DNA of 64,000 bases, from positions 10,456,275-10,520,274 of the forward strand of contig NC_134517.1 of assembly GCF_027942865.1 (NCBI RefSeq), in the 5' to 3' direction. The DNA comes from Odontesthes bonariensis (Eukaryota; Chordata; Actinopteri; Atheriniformes; Atherinopsidae). Position numbers and translations under genes: made by a program. The notes below the pieces were generated by a model. The model saw nothing but the letters and a program-made list of their open reading frames with translations, was not told the origin of the DNA and did not search any database. Shown here piece after piece: positions 23,346 through 40,879 of the stretch (position 1 is its first letter; every line of letters begins with the position of its first letter).

Positions 23346-26100
23346 AACAATATTCACAACAGACATACAGCTGCAAGAGAAAGGAACTTCATCGTAGCCT
23401 GAAGCAAAGACACATAGGCTATATTTCTTTCAGTAATCTTGGATGGTTGCCAAGTTCACCTTGTGCTAATACCATTTCGTAAAATTAGTTGCGCCATGGT
23501 GGACCTTCTTGGGTGTGCTGGCTTGGAGGCTGCTTCAAGAATGTAAGTTAAGAAATGTAAAAAAGAAAAAAACAACCAAGCATGCTTCAATCATTCTGCT
23601 ACCAGTTCGACCTTAAAATGACTGGAGGTTTGCATTTGTTTGCAGATGTGATTAAACTACTCTAACAGTCTTGGTAAAGAGGACAACTACACCCTACACA
23701 GTACAGTTGTAACATGCACGTGATGAACAAACATGTTTAGAAGGTAGCTGATGAAACACAGTCTGAGAGTGAGTCATGTAGAGAAGGGCATCTGTTTTTT
23801 ATGTTCGAGGTGGTTGAATATTTCCATCCCTTCTACTGTCAAGGAGCTGACCACAGCTGCACAAAAGGGAACATTATGGCTTTTCTTACCGAGGTTGCAC
23901 AAGAATTCAGGCACAAAAAAAGGTTCTAGGCCGACTCCTTCACCAGAGTGCATTTGTGGCAAGAGAAATCACAAGGGGATGATTCACTGTGGGTCAAGTA
24001 GTAGAGCAAACTAGAGGGCAACTTATGAGCAAAACCCTTTTACCTCTTCTCTTGGATATGATCTTGCAACATATCTGTGAAGCTGAGATTGTGTTTATAT
24101 GTGATGAGAGACCGAATTATTACTCAGAAAAAACAGCGGAAAACAAGCATGGTAAGATTAAATTGTCTCTTATGCGGATGAGAAAAATGCTTTTTATGTT
24201 TTTAAATACACTGAAACCGAAACTGAACCAACACTCATTTCATTCCACTGGGTACTCTAGCAAGAAGCTCACCTCAAAGTGACTTTGTGAGGACTGTGCA
24301 GGTTTTGAAAGTCTGTAAATCATGACCCAAACCATCATCTTTTCTTTAACAAGTAATTTTGCTACATAAAGTGAAAAACAATGAGTAAAAGCAAAACAAC
24401 TATAGCAATACTGATTTCAGCCTCCAATTTTCCGAATAATCCCGTGTGCTGGTTCATAAAGTGCATGTGGGATAAGGCAAACTAAGGATAAGGTATGTTG
24501 TGGTTATGCTGTATGTAGCACAGGTTTATAGAAATGTCAGACAGAAACACTTTACTTTAACAACTACATTGGGCAGCCTTAAGGCACAGTGTGGCACAGC
24601 TTATTTTTCCCAGCAACAGCTTTTTTTCCCCCAGTATTTTAATGTTGGAGGCTACATTTAAAAAAATATCTTTTCATTATCAGTGGATGCTCAGCATTGT
24701 AGGAAGATGGGGTTAAAAAAGGTTTTTTAAAGAAGAACCAAGATTCAAGATGCATCATCGTGCTGTGTCATAAACTGTAGCCCAACATCACTGATCTGAT
24801 ATGTGGCACATTGGTAGCCTGTCCTGACGTGACACCGCATGATATTTCCAACGCTAAAAGCTCCAAAGTAGAACATTTTTCAGATCAACCAGATTCAAGA
24901 GGATGATACAATACATTAACAAAGACAGATATGTGACATCAGTATGTGTTGATAAACTGTGTTTCCACAGCAATCTGTTTGATGAATACACTCATCCAAC
25001 AAAAGAGCTAAATTCAGTTCATGGTCTGAAGGAGTCATAAAACACTCAGTCTCCAGATTATCTTTCTCTGCTATTTAGATTACCAGCACACCCCACATTA
25101 CACCCCATGAATAAAAGCATGCTTGTGGTTCACAATAGAGCTCTGGCTGCACTCTGAGAAGGGGGAAGGGCAATGCATTCCTCCACTGACCTCCTGTTTG
25201 CAACAGATATTAAACAATAACTGCTGCACTCTGTGTGCTTTCACCAATAATAGCTGGTGATCAGAAAGACAAGATGGAGCTCAACAGTCCTCAGTGCAAT
25301 GGCTGGATTGGAAGTAGATGTGCTGCTTTGTGTGTGATTTTGTCTAAAGCGGTGAATAACTGATGAAGACGGGCTTTTCATCTCATCTGGGAAGAACAAT
25401 GTGATCATTCAATCAGAGGGCTTGCTATTGGCGACTGATGCTGACTGGGTGCCTACAATATTTAATCTCTGTGACCACACGTGTTTCATTTAAGTCATCT
25501 CTAGGAAAACTGCAACATCTGCAAGCTTGAAATTCATCTCTTCGAGGAAGTGTCGCTTTTGATCGAATTCAGGGCTAAAACCATCGCACAGATGGTAAAC
25601 ATTTTCACCCAAGAATAAATCTAGAGTAGGACCAAAGTCTTGGCTTAAAAATAGAGCTGAAACTCCCTTGCTCTTGTGGATATTGTTCAGTGCAGAATGT
25701 AGGTTCAAAGAGTGTTAAAGGAGGGGCTCAGGAAACCCATGAGCTGCTTTCACTAAGGAAAGTGTGACAATACATGGAGGGACTTGGCAACAACTTCCGA
25801 ACATCTGCATCAGCAGGAAGAGGGGCAGCCTTTATCAGTTTGTGGAACCTCACATGGCCCCAAAACAAACGTTGGAAGATCAGTCTGCTGCTTTTTTTTT
25901 TTTTTTATCTTCTGATGCGTCAGTCAAAGCAATTTGGGTCATGTGCAACGTATTTTCAGCTTGTAATATGCAGCACCTTCAGTGGAAATGAATAATTGGG
26001 AGCAAAACAAGTGCTGGCATACATACAGTATTAAGCACACTTATTTTCCTGCAGTCATTGTTTTCTGAGTGCTTCTCCCAGCAATGATGAGTCCTCTCAG
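23346..26100. other. Non-coding stretch upstream of the connexin gene
   Basis: No exon recognised. A long T-run lies at about 25893-25907. Regulatory sequence of the downstream gene may lie here but cannot be shown. Confidence 0.3.
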
Positions 26101-26104
26101 CCTC

Positions 26105-27060
26105 TGGAATTAATAGCCGTCTGAGCGACCAATGAAACATTGCGCCACGGAGACTACTTGCTGGCAGTTTCTCGTCTGCGCAGACAGGGGGTGGGGTGCG
26201 AGGCTGAAACTGGGAGGAGAGAAGCGAGGGATTTGGGAATATTCTTTGTCCTTACTCAACAGTTCAACTAACACAACTGGAGACAGACGCCGTCTCCTCG
26301 TAGGGAATGAAAACTGGATTACTTGATATTTGAGCCGGAGAGCTTTCTTTAAAAAAAAAAGAGAGAGAAGAAAAACTCTTGAATTAGACGACCGTTTTCA
26401 GGAGACAGAGGACCTACGGTCACAATTGAAGGTAAAATGCTCCACAAACAAAGCGTGGCGACGCAGGGACGCGGCATCACCTTTTTTTTTTTTTAGCTCT
26501 GGCGAACATAAAGCGCTTTAAAGTTTCCCCCCGCGTGCACCGGAAGGTTGTATTAAGGTAGCTTTAATTGCTACGAACCCCTATGTGGAAACGTCGATTG
26601 TTTAAAGGTATTGTGCAAACGCCAGTTTAAGTTTACGCACACAGGCTGGCTGGAGGCAGCGCCAATTTAAAGCACGGTCATTTTTTCGCAATATCTGGCG
26701 CGCTCTCGTGTTGCGGGTTTGTTCGTGTTAAAATGGGTCGTCATTGGGGGCACGTGTAGAGCAATTTTTCCCTGGCACGCATGATATTTAGCTTATTTTT
26801 CATGCAATGGGGGGAATCCGCAGGGATGGCTTTTCCGACTCCCCGTTCTCTTTCCTCCAGTCTTGATATTAATAATATTTTAAGCGCAAAGGTTTTTTTC
26901 TTTTTTTTTTTTTTAAGCACAATTTTGTCACAAGTATATTGACTATCCCCTGGCTGGACTCATTATCAATGTTACGTTAGCTAGTGAATCAGCGCTGTGA
27001 CGTCGTGTCCCGTTTGCCACGAGGAGGCATTTTATTCCCGTATACTTATAAAATAGGATC
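26105..27060 (+). promoter_or_regulatory. CpG-rich stretch, likely connexin promoter
   Basis: CpG density is clearly higher than in the flanks (GTCTGCGCAGAC, GCGTGGCGACGCAGGGACGCG, GGCGCGCTCTCGTG). A CCAAT-type box (GACCAATGAAAC) lies at about 26127. This suits the promoter and first exon of the + strand connexin gene 3.9 kb downstream. The assignment is inferred from position and composition. Confidence 0.5.
26200..26431 (+). other. gjc1: Possible untranslated exon 1 of the connexin gene
   Basis: A good donor, GAAG|GTAAAA, lies at 26431/26432, and a good acceptor (TTTATGTTTACAG) at 30341-30346 lies just before the coding exon. Connexin genes commonly have a non-coding first exon separated by one intron, so an exon ending at 26431 fits. 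The 5' boundary is a guess. Confidence 0.4.
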
Positions 27061-30000
27061 GGATTAGCATCGGATTTTTCATTTCAGTTCATGTAGCTAA
27101 ACTAATTGGACCATAGCATGATTTAATATAGCCCCCATATTATTTAATACTTGGTGTAGTCTCAGAACACCAGAGAAATACTTTGGGCTTCTCATGGTGT
27201 TCTGGTGAATGATGGGCGGGTAGAATCATCTTTTCCAGCAGTCACTCCACAGTTTCTGTCATTATTTGGTTATTTTTTGGGGGTTTTTCCTCTCCTCGGG
27301 ATAAGGCCCTCTCAGCCTAAGGCTTTGGACTGCACAAGGGTTAACTATAACCAGTCTCCCAGATGTGAGAGCCACAAAAGCCTCTCTGTTCTGCATGCTT
27401 CTGGTGGCAGTGAAACCCCTGCTTGGAAGCAGACTGCCAAGTGTCAAGTGCCACATTTAGACCCATACTGAAGACCAATTCACACGATTTAGTTTGAAAA
27501 AACAAGTAAGCTGCAACAGATCTACATGCAGAATTGGAAAAATCTTACATCTGACCTTTTTCATCCTGTTATCTTGACTTAAGGTCTCAGTCCATGCATA
27601 GCCAAATTGGTATTAAATCTCTAAGATCTATTCCTTACTGTGCTGAAGAGACTAATTCTTCTGAATGCAATGCACAGTAAGCCCTACTTTAGTCTTAATT
27701 TAACTTTGTAAAAAAAAAAGAATCTCACTACAGTAAAATCTGTGTGTTGTGCATATACATGATTGAATGTTCATCAGTTTGCACAATAATAATGGGATGG
27801 CAACAATTTGGTCTTGAACTTAACAGAAATCCCAACTCAAGTTTAAATAATAAAACAGCAGCAATTTGGAAAGTTAGCACAGCTGTTTTCAGCAACTATT
27901 CAGGTTGGCACCAGGATTCTGATAGATGAGTGCAGCCCACTTTAAAGGTAGCATACAGTTGGACTGAAGCTGCCATGGTGTAATGCTGACATCGCAATAG
28001 AAAAGGCGATGTTCAGGAGAACACTCGCAGCGCTCTCACCACAAGTTTTGAGCCCATAAAGAATAGTCGACATGCCTCATGTAGAGATTGGATTGAGATT
28101 CCTCTACAATGGGGCATTGTAAGACAGCACCTGTTAAAATGATAGTGGGTTAGTATGAACTTCAAGTTGCTTTACCAGGTGCGATGAGGATAATGGAGAT
28201 GGTAAAGTATCTTAAACCAGTTGACAGAGATGTAAAGTAAAAAGTTAAGCTAACAGATTTTTGGGACCTTAAAACAATAACTGATTCAAGTGATCCTAAT
28301 CCTTACCATGTAAATGTTTGTTTTAGATCCCGTCTCGGTGTATAATAGACTGTACCTACTGGAACTACTAGAATCTGATTTGCCTGTTTCAGTTTACATG
28401 ATAGCAAAGCAGACATTTCCACTCTTTGTTGCCCTCTAGTGCTTAAAACTAATTGAAAAAGTTGTGACATATGCTAGTCGAATATATTTTGTCCATTACT
28501 TCTGTTGTTGGGGAGAAAAAAAACTGTTAAACTGCAGCTAATGTTGAACAACGGTCAGCAGAAAAGGTAGTATGTTGCCACTTAGAGATGTTACGCTGAA
28601 GACGTGATGAACCACAGGCCCATTCAGGTGCAACGCTCGAATTTGACAAGCACTAAATAACATTTTCTCTCGTTGATTTCCCCCTTGTAGCTTGACAGTT
28701 GATCACAGACTTACACGTGGGTACTTGGCATTCCTTGGATATTGATGTCAGCTCTGACCATTACTTAGGGCAACTAAACTAGATTACAAACAGCCACAAT
28801 GAGTAGAGGTCAAAGACACACTCAGCTAAGACAGAGTAAAGCCTAATATCAGAGCTTTGTAGTCGCCCCTAAACTTATATTTTCCTTATTATGGTCATGA
28901 TAAACAGTTTTGCAAATGCCTTTGCAAAATTCATGTCATTCTTGAGTGGCAGCTAAGGCAGCATATTGTCTTTATGGTACTGCTTTTTGCATGCAAGAAC
29001 ATGCAGGTAGTGCTGCAGAAAACCACAGATGAAGGATAAAGATGTTAGTCAGGTTACCAGTAAAAAAAAAAAACGTTTTTTTTTTTCTGCTTGAAATTCT
29101 GCAGTAGAAACTAACATACGCCATGTGCTTGACTGCATCCAGAGGTAGTTTTGGCTGAACTGGGTGTCATGTTTCACAATCTCATCCACACCTGGGAGCT
29201 GCCTTGCCTTAGGGTCTCTGCTGGAGCACTGAGGCATGTAATGTCTTTAAGACTTGTCAGTGGTGTTTGGGGTTTTGTGAGATTTTTAAGAGCAGTACAC
29301 TGTCACACTTGTCTTTTTGGCTTATATTTTTTTTAGTTGATGATGGTTGATTGGTGATGTACCTGTGTGCATCTAATTAGTGATCATTTGACTCGGTTTT
29401 AGTTTATTTATTTTTTTTAATTTTGTTTTGGTATTCTGTTTCTAAAGTTGTTAAAAGAATACATTTTTCTATGAAAGACTGAAAGGGAACATGAAGCATT
29501 ATAAAGCTGAGCTACAGGTATGCAGATTTAATAGAAGCTCCTTTTTAATGTACTGACAGAACTCTTGTTGTATACCTGCCTGGCCTGAAGCACAGAGGTG
29601 TGGTTCTATAACAGGAAATCATGACTGAAGTTGCTTATGAGGTTTCTCACGCATGGCGCAAAGCCGTGGGAGCTCTTCAATTGGTTTTATGGTGTTAAAA
29701 TCATTCAATCTCAACAAGCAGCATCTGTATGTGACCCTGGTTAATCTGGTAAATGTTCAGGATGGACTAGATGGAGCAGGTGAGGGCAAAACAGCTTTAA
29801 GCTGCATAGGAGGGCTAGTCATTCATCTCTCAGGTCTTTTATAGTTAAAACGATGAATGTGGTAATTGAGTATAGTTTGGGTCATGACAGAATAGAAAAA
29901 TGGATATTGTCTATAATGTTGACACTTTGCTACTTAGCATTCCATACCACTGGTTGTGAGTCTGGTTGTGAATGGACGGTATTGAGGCCCACGTCAGAGC

Positions 30001-30346
30001 AGGATGTTTGCTTTGTAATGGTGTAGCTCCATCTTGTGGCCACCTGATCTAAGAACGGTCAAGAGAAGGACATTTTGAAAGGTGATTATGCACCAAAACA
30101 AATGAATACATTTGATTTGAGCTATGGGTGATTTTACTCTGCTTTGCAGTAGATGCATTAATCCTGGGCAGGCTCTTCCAACCATATCAATCTAATATAT
30201 TCATACAATGCATTTTACAATCACTCAAGGGTTCTAGGGGGGCAGGAGTTATCTGAATTTCTGCATTGTTTAGTTTTAGTATCATTAACTTTCTTTAAGA
30301 AAGTAAAAAAAAAAAACTAAATCCACTTTTCTGTTTATGTTTACAG
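26432..30346 (+). other. Likely large 5' UTR intron of the connexin gene
   Basis: About 3.9 kb between the proposed donor at 26432 and the acceptor at 30346. No exon, gene or clear transposon is recognised inside. Only A/T runs such as 29066-29094 stand out. Confidence 0.4.
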
Positions 30347-30376
30347 GACTGATAACTTCTCTATACCAAAGGCAAA

Positions 30377-31638
30377 ATGAGCTGGAGCTTTCTCACGCGG
30401 CTGCTGGATGAAATTTCCAATCACTCCACCTTTGTGGGCAAAATCTGGCTCACGCTCCTCATAGTCTTTCGGATCGTGCTGACTGCCGTCGGGGGTGAAT
30501 CGATCTACTATGATGAACAGAGTAAATTTGTATGCAACACTGGTCAACCTGGTTGTGAGAATGTGTGCTACGATGCATTTGCTCCGCTTTCGCACATTCG
30601 CTTCTGGGTGTTTCAAGTGATCATGATCACGACGCCCACCATCATGTACCTCGGTTTTGCCATGCACAAGATCGCCCGCATGGACGATGATGACTACAGG
30701 CCCCGGGGTAGAAAGAAGATGCCCATAGTGAGCCGCGGTGCCAACAGGGACTATGAAGAAGCGGAGGATAATGGAGAGGAGGATCCCATGATCTTGGAGG
30801 AGATTGAGCCAGAAAAGGAGAAGGAAGTTGCAGAAAAGCCCAGTAAAAAACACGATGGACGCCGTCGCATCAAGAGAGATGGCCTAATGAAGGTCTATAT
30901 TTTTCAGTTGCTATCCCGTGCCATCTTTGAGGCCTCGTTCCTGTTTGGGCAGTACGTCCTTTATGGTGTGGAAGTCTCACCATCGTACGTATGCACACGC
31001 TCGCCTTGCCCGCACACAGTAGATTGCTTCATCTCCCGCCCCACTGAGAAAACAATCTTCCTGCTCATCATGTATGCCGTCAGTGCTTTGTGTCTGCTCT
31101 TTACCGTGTTGGAGATCCTTCACCTTGGCTTCAGTAGTATACGCGACTGCCTTTGCACACCGAGACCTCGGCCTCCTGCTCCTCGTCACTCTGCTCCAGC
31201 CAGCCAGAGGTCCTCCATCTGCCGCCAGCCCTCGGCACCCCCAGGTTACCATACGGCTCTGAAGAAGGACCCATCAGGAAAAATTGGCTTCAGGGATAAC
31301 CTGGGAGACTCTGGACGAGAATCTTTCGGGGACGAGGCGTCATCGCGGGAGCTGGAGAGGCTCCGCAGACACTTAAAGCTGGCCCAGCAGCATCTGGATT
31401 TGGCATACCAGAACGAAGAGAGCAGCCCATCACGCAGCAGCAGCCCGGAGTCGAATGGAACCGCAGTGGAGCAGAACAGACTCAACTTTGCTCAGGAGAA
31501 GCAGAGCAGCACCTGCGATAAAGGCAAGTACCTTCTCTTTTCATCCATATGTAACAATGCTTATAGCTTTATATTGTAGCTACGTTCAAAGCGAGAAACT
31601 TAACTGACAAAAATCTGTTCACAGGTCTCCGTGCATAG
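30377..31638 (+). CDS. gjc1: Connexin, gamma type (Cx43.4/Cx45-like gap junction protein)
   Basis: It forms hexameric connexons in the plasma membrane that pair between cells to make gap junctions. The protein has four membrane segments at about residues 22-42, 77-96, 173-195 and 227-250. The first extracellular loop has C53-X6-C60-X3-C64. The second has C206-X4-C211-X5-C217, the hallmark connexin spacing. The N-terminus [20 protein letters not shown] and the loop [19 protein letters not shown] match the Cx45/Cx43.4 gamma group. The acidic cytoplasmic loop ([18 protein letters not shown]) and [15 protein letters not shown] also fit. The likely coding join is 30377-31523 with 31625-31638. It removes a 101 bp GC-AG intron and ends in LRA, giving 386 residues, close to the family length. 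Without splicing, the frame runs to 31579 (400 residues). The start lies 30 bases after a strong acceptor. Identity as gjc1 is firm at the family level; the exact paralogue is less sure. Confidence 0.93.
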
Positions 31639-33440
31639 TTTCTCATCAGTTGGTCAATTCATGAGAGGAGCAGTGGGGACCGAGGGGAGCATGTGTGCAT
31701 GCGTAACTGTGACATTTTGACTTTGCTTGAGGTGGATGAAGACAGCCCAAGCCTTCCAGTGTTATGACCAACTGGTCGAGCATCAAGTTGCACGGAAACG
31801 GTTGTCTCGACTCGGCAGTCCTTGTGACACCAGTCTGTCTGAAGATCCAAAGGGCTTACAAACTGCCTTCGTGGTTAAGGTGAACAAGTGCATCTCCCTC
31901 AGGGCAGCTACTTTTTTTTAATTTTTTTTTTTTTATATATAAATATTTTCATTATGAGACGTTTTTATGTTGTTGGAAGTTCCATGTGTGAATCTCAAGT
32001 TTGCCTTAGACTTAAACCGGAACTCTGTTTTTGTTTTTTGATAAGGTAAGGCTAAGCCAGTCATGTCAGGAAAGTAAATTTAAACTGTAAGAGATTTTCT
32101 ACTTTGTAAGGATGTGAGTGGATGATTGTAGATGAAAACATAAGAATCCTGAACAAGGCACCTCTTATCAGACAAAGGTACTGGGGGACATTGTCTTTCT
32201 TGTGAAGACCTGAGGTGTTAACCATTACACAAGGCCCTCTTTTTTTTTATTTTTTTATTTTGCCTGTTTTTTGTCAATGTTGGCACTGCGCCAGTCAGCA
32301 TTCCCAAATCTGGTACCTGGGGCCTGGACTATGAAGCACTATGTGTGGATTAGTGAGCTAACTTGGGAAATTATTATTATATGTTTTTTTTTTTTTTTTT
32401 TTCTAAAAGCATTCCACTAAAAAAACTTCCTTGGTGGCTGCCATTGTGTCACGTTCAGCCAGGATTGCATATCTATATTCTTCATAAAGACATCTTCTTC
32501 ATATATGTTTGGATTTTTTTTCTTCCATGAAAGGAATATGCTGCTCCAGAGCCATATTTGTTATTGATCACGTGGTTCCAACACCGCTCTTTTTAGAGTG
32601 CTCGTATCCACAATTGGGGAAACCTAGGTTGGCTTACTGAGTGAACGACCAATAGTGTTGCACTGCTTAGCGTGAGCTCAATAGTCTGTGTGTTCACCAG
32701 TAGATGCTCTGGGTATTTTGAACCTGCTTTGCAGTACAGCCAATGGAAACTGGAACACACTTGAGGTGCCTTTTGTCCAAAGGAATAAACAAACCTGGGT
32801 AATGCTTGAAAAACATTTAACTTGTGATATTGTCATGTATTTTTATTTTTTTTTTTTAAATATATTGTTCTTTATTTTTGCATTTTAAGTATTGTTGTAG
32901 GCTCTTGTCCCCGTGGCAAACAATTTTATTTGAAAGATATGACTTTCACTACTGTCTCTGCTCCCCGAGAACTGATTCTTTCAGTGGACTGGTGCATTTT
33001 CAAAGGGTTTGGTACAATTTAAGTTAAGTTTTTTTTTTTTTTTTTTTCAATTCAATAATTGGAACTTGTTGCCTCTTTTATTAGGTACATGTTATTGACC
33101 ATGAAATGTTTACTTTTTTAGCACAGACCTTTTCAACTCTCTGTAGATTGAATAATGGTAAAATACAATGTTCAACATCTGATTGTGCTGGTTTTTGGTG
33201 ATTGCAGTTCCAGAATCTATATGACAAATGTAAATGAATCATTTCAATGTGAATTCACTGCCTTGAGTGCAGTCTTAAAATGCCATCTTTTTGTATTCAG
33301 TCATATCCACAGTGCCATTTGTACCAATTCAAATATTGTCATCTCAATTATTTTTGACCAATGCTTTTTGTACTTTTTTCTACATTTTGTATTGATAGTA
33401 CTTTGGTTAGTCCTTTTTAAAATAAATTTTTTACTACCAA
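31639..33440 (+). other. Likely connexin 3' UTR
   Basis: AT-rich, with long T-runs. AATAAA signals lie at 32784-32789 and 33421-33426. The UTR end is inferred. The gene is tail to tail with the lactase cluster. Confidence 0.45.
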
Positions 33441-33872
33441 TTCCAATTTTCTAAGTAGTCTGAGTCTGGTTTATCTTTTTTGACATTTTTATGTTGTAAA
33501 AAAAAAAAAAAATTCAAAGTGAAAATCTTAACTTGTATGAGGAGGGTCAGGTTTGTTATATTGTGTGCATTCTTTGGAAATCTTTGAAATTGAACAGGTT
33601 CTTGTTTAGTCCTGCCTAAGCTCGATCCAACTCATACTGCACTTTTTTTTTTTTTTTTTTACAAGTGAAACTATGAGGATGACTTTTATTATGTTTAGAA
33701 AGGCAGATATTGAGGGATTTTTATTAGTGGTTAACATTGTATGATACAGAATGTTAGTCTTATCTATGGAAGAAGATGTGTTAAAATTACACTCTTAGAA
33801 GCTGCTGTTGGGTATCTGTGGCAGACTTCTATTACACCTCGGTGTGTTTGCAGTTAATATTTACAGTTAACT

Positions 33873-38966
<5,094 letters not shown>

Positions 38967-38969
38967 TCA

Positions 38970-39444
38970 TGTTTAGTTCTTAGTTTTGCCCATGTTTTAG
39001 TTTTCTCATGTCTTAGTTTTCCTAGTCTTCAAGTCCAGGTCCAGTTTTTAGTTTTGGCCATGTTTTGGATTGTGTCACATCTTAGTTTTAAGTTTTAGGT
39101 CCAGATCCGGTATTTAGTTTAGCCATGTTTTCCCCACAGTTTCTGTGGCTCATCCATCACCTTCATTCACTTCATCTGTAGTTTTCTCCTCAGCTGCTGA
39201 CCTGTCACCCAGTCAGTATTTAGTTTCCAGGTTTCCCCATGCAACTGGTCAGATCCTTTCACCGTCTTCATGCCAAGCCAAAGTTAAGTATTTTCAAGTA
39301 ATGCAAAGTCATGTTCTTTGTTTTGTCTTAGTCATGTTTTGTTTTCCACAGTCTAGTTTTGGTATCCGGCTCAGCCGCGCTTTGTTTTGTTTGCTTTTTG
39401 AAGTCTGCATCCGTGTCCTTTCCACGCATCTCACCACCCTGACA
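38970..39444. mobile_element. Possible solo LTR (copy 1)
   Basis: It begins TGTTTAGTT and ends CCTGACA (TG...CA), and shares many blocks with 61661-62007: TCAGTATTTAGTTTCCAGGT, CCACAGTCTAGTTT, ATCCGGCTCAGCCGCG, GAAGTC-GCATCCGTGTCCT. This copy has an internal expansion of TAGTTTT/CCATGTTTT blocks. No internal retroelement genes are seen. It could instead be another type of dispersed repeat. Confidence 0.4.
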
Positions 39445-40870
39445 GCACCATAACATCAAGCCATTCTAATTTATGTTGATCAGTTTATCTGCTGGCAAGA
39501 TAATGACTTACAGCTTTTATTTTATACAGTTTTTTAAAATTATTTTAAAATGTATTAGTGTCAGCTCATAACTCTTTACCACACGTCAAAGGTCATGATG
39601 AAACAGATTATCATCATCTAATACTGGGAAAAGATAAGGTCCTCTCATATTCTAATGTCAGTGTAAAGGAGTAAAATAATAACTGCATTAAATTAGTGCA
39701 AATGGAAAACAATCCTAAGGGGTAAACACCAGTAAAAACCTGAACATCTGTGACACTCAACTACTCAAAACATTGGCAAACAAAAGTAATTATTTGATTA
39801 AAATGAGTTGAACTTATGAAGTTCAAGATGTAAAACATGCAGGCGAAAGCAGATAAATATATCTGTTTACCACCTGTCTACTTATCCAGTGCCTGGACTT
39901 GTCTACTAATTTCAATCATATTAAGCATCAGAGTAAAGAAGAAAAAAATCTATATTAAATCATATAATAAAGTTTTTTTTGTTTTTTATTCATTCTAATT
40001 TCTTTCTTTTTTGGCAGTGCTTGATTCACAGCATCAGCTCTTAAATTCTACAGATATCTTTGTTTACTAGCTGTGTAGTCATTAAGGAAATGCTTTGATG
40101 ATGCTTTCATAACTCCTTACCATATGTCAAACGTCCTGATGAGGAAGATTATCCGAATGATCTAATGCCGGGTAACGATAAGGAAAATAAAACAAAAAAA
40201 TATCTCCAGTTAAAATACAGCTCACAAATATGATCATACAGAGGATGCTGCATGTTTATATGTCCATATACTTATCCAATATACAGGCTTGTCTACTATT
40301 TTTATCATATTGAGCATTATCAATTAAAGAATTCACATGTATATATTACATAATGCAAAGAGTATGCCTGTTATTTTTTACATTAAAATTGAAAGTTACA
40401 AAGTAGTTTTGAAAAAATTAGATTAAGAATGTATTGCGTACTCTTTCATTTAAAAAAAAACTTTCCAGTTAACTGTGTACTTATTATGTTGCAATCAAAA
40501 TCAAGACATGCTAATATTTTCCATAAAACAAAAAAAAAAATCAAATTTTAATCATTTGATGTGTTATAAGTTCTGTTGTGAATAAAAAATTGGCTTATGA
40601 GATTTGCAACATTGCATCTAGTTTTTACAGACATTTTACACAGTGTCTCAACTATTTTGTGTGGGTTGTTTGACCGCTCCTTCAAACAGATGCCATTCAA
40701 ACTACCAGGCTGTAGCTAAACGAGATATCACTAATAAATCATCTTTTCATCCATGGAAAAAAACAGGCCCCACACTTAAATGGCCTCACACAGTTTTCTT
40801 CTGTTCAAACAATTGTAGACTTGGCACAGTATATTGAGACAGGGTGAATCAAACACTAACATTTTAACTG
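39445..40870. repeat. AT-rich stretch with degenerate internal direct repeats
   Basis: No gene. The block at 39564-39642 (CATAACTCTTTACCACACGTC, GATAAGG) recurs at 40108-40182. The block at 39873-39945 (CTTATCCAGTG, TTGTCTACTA, ATCATATTAAGCAT) recurs at 40257-40330. An old local duplication is likely. Confidence 0.5.
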
Positions 40871-40879
40871 TCAAAATGT

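Noticed and set aside
24000-26000. Search for a coding gene upstream of the connexin
   Set aside because: Only short frames without domains or convincing splice pairs. Treated as non-coding.
30341-30853. A 170-residue frame on the - strand
   Set aside because: It is the antisense shadow of the connexin coding exon, which has unmistakable connexin cysteine patterns on the + strand.
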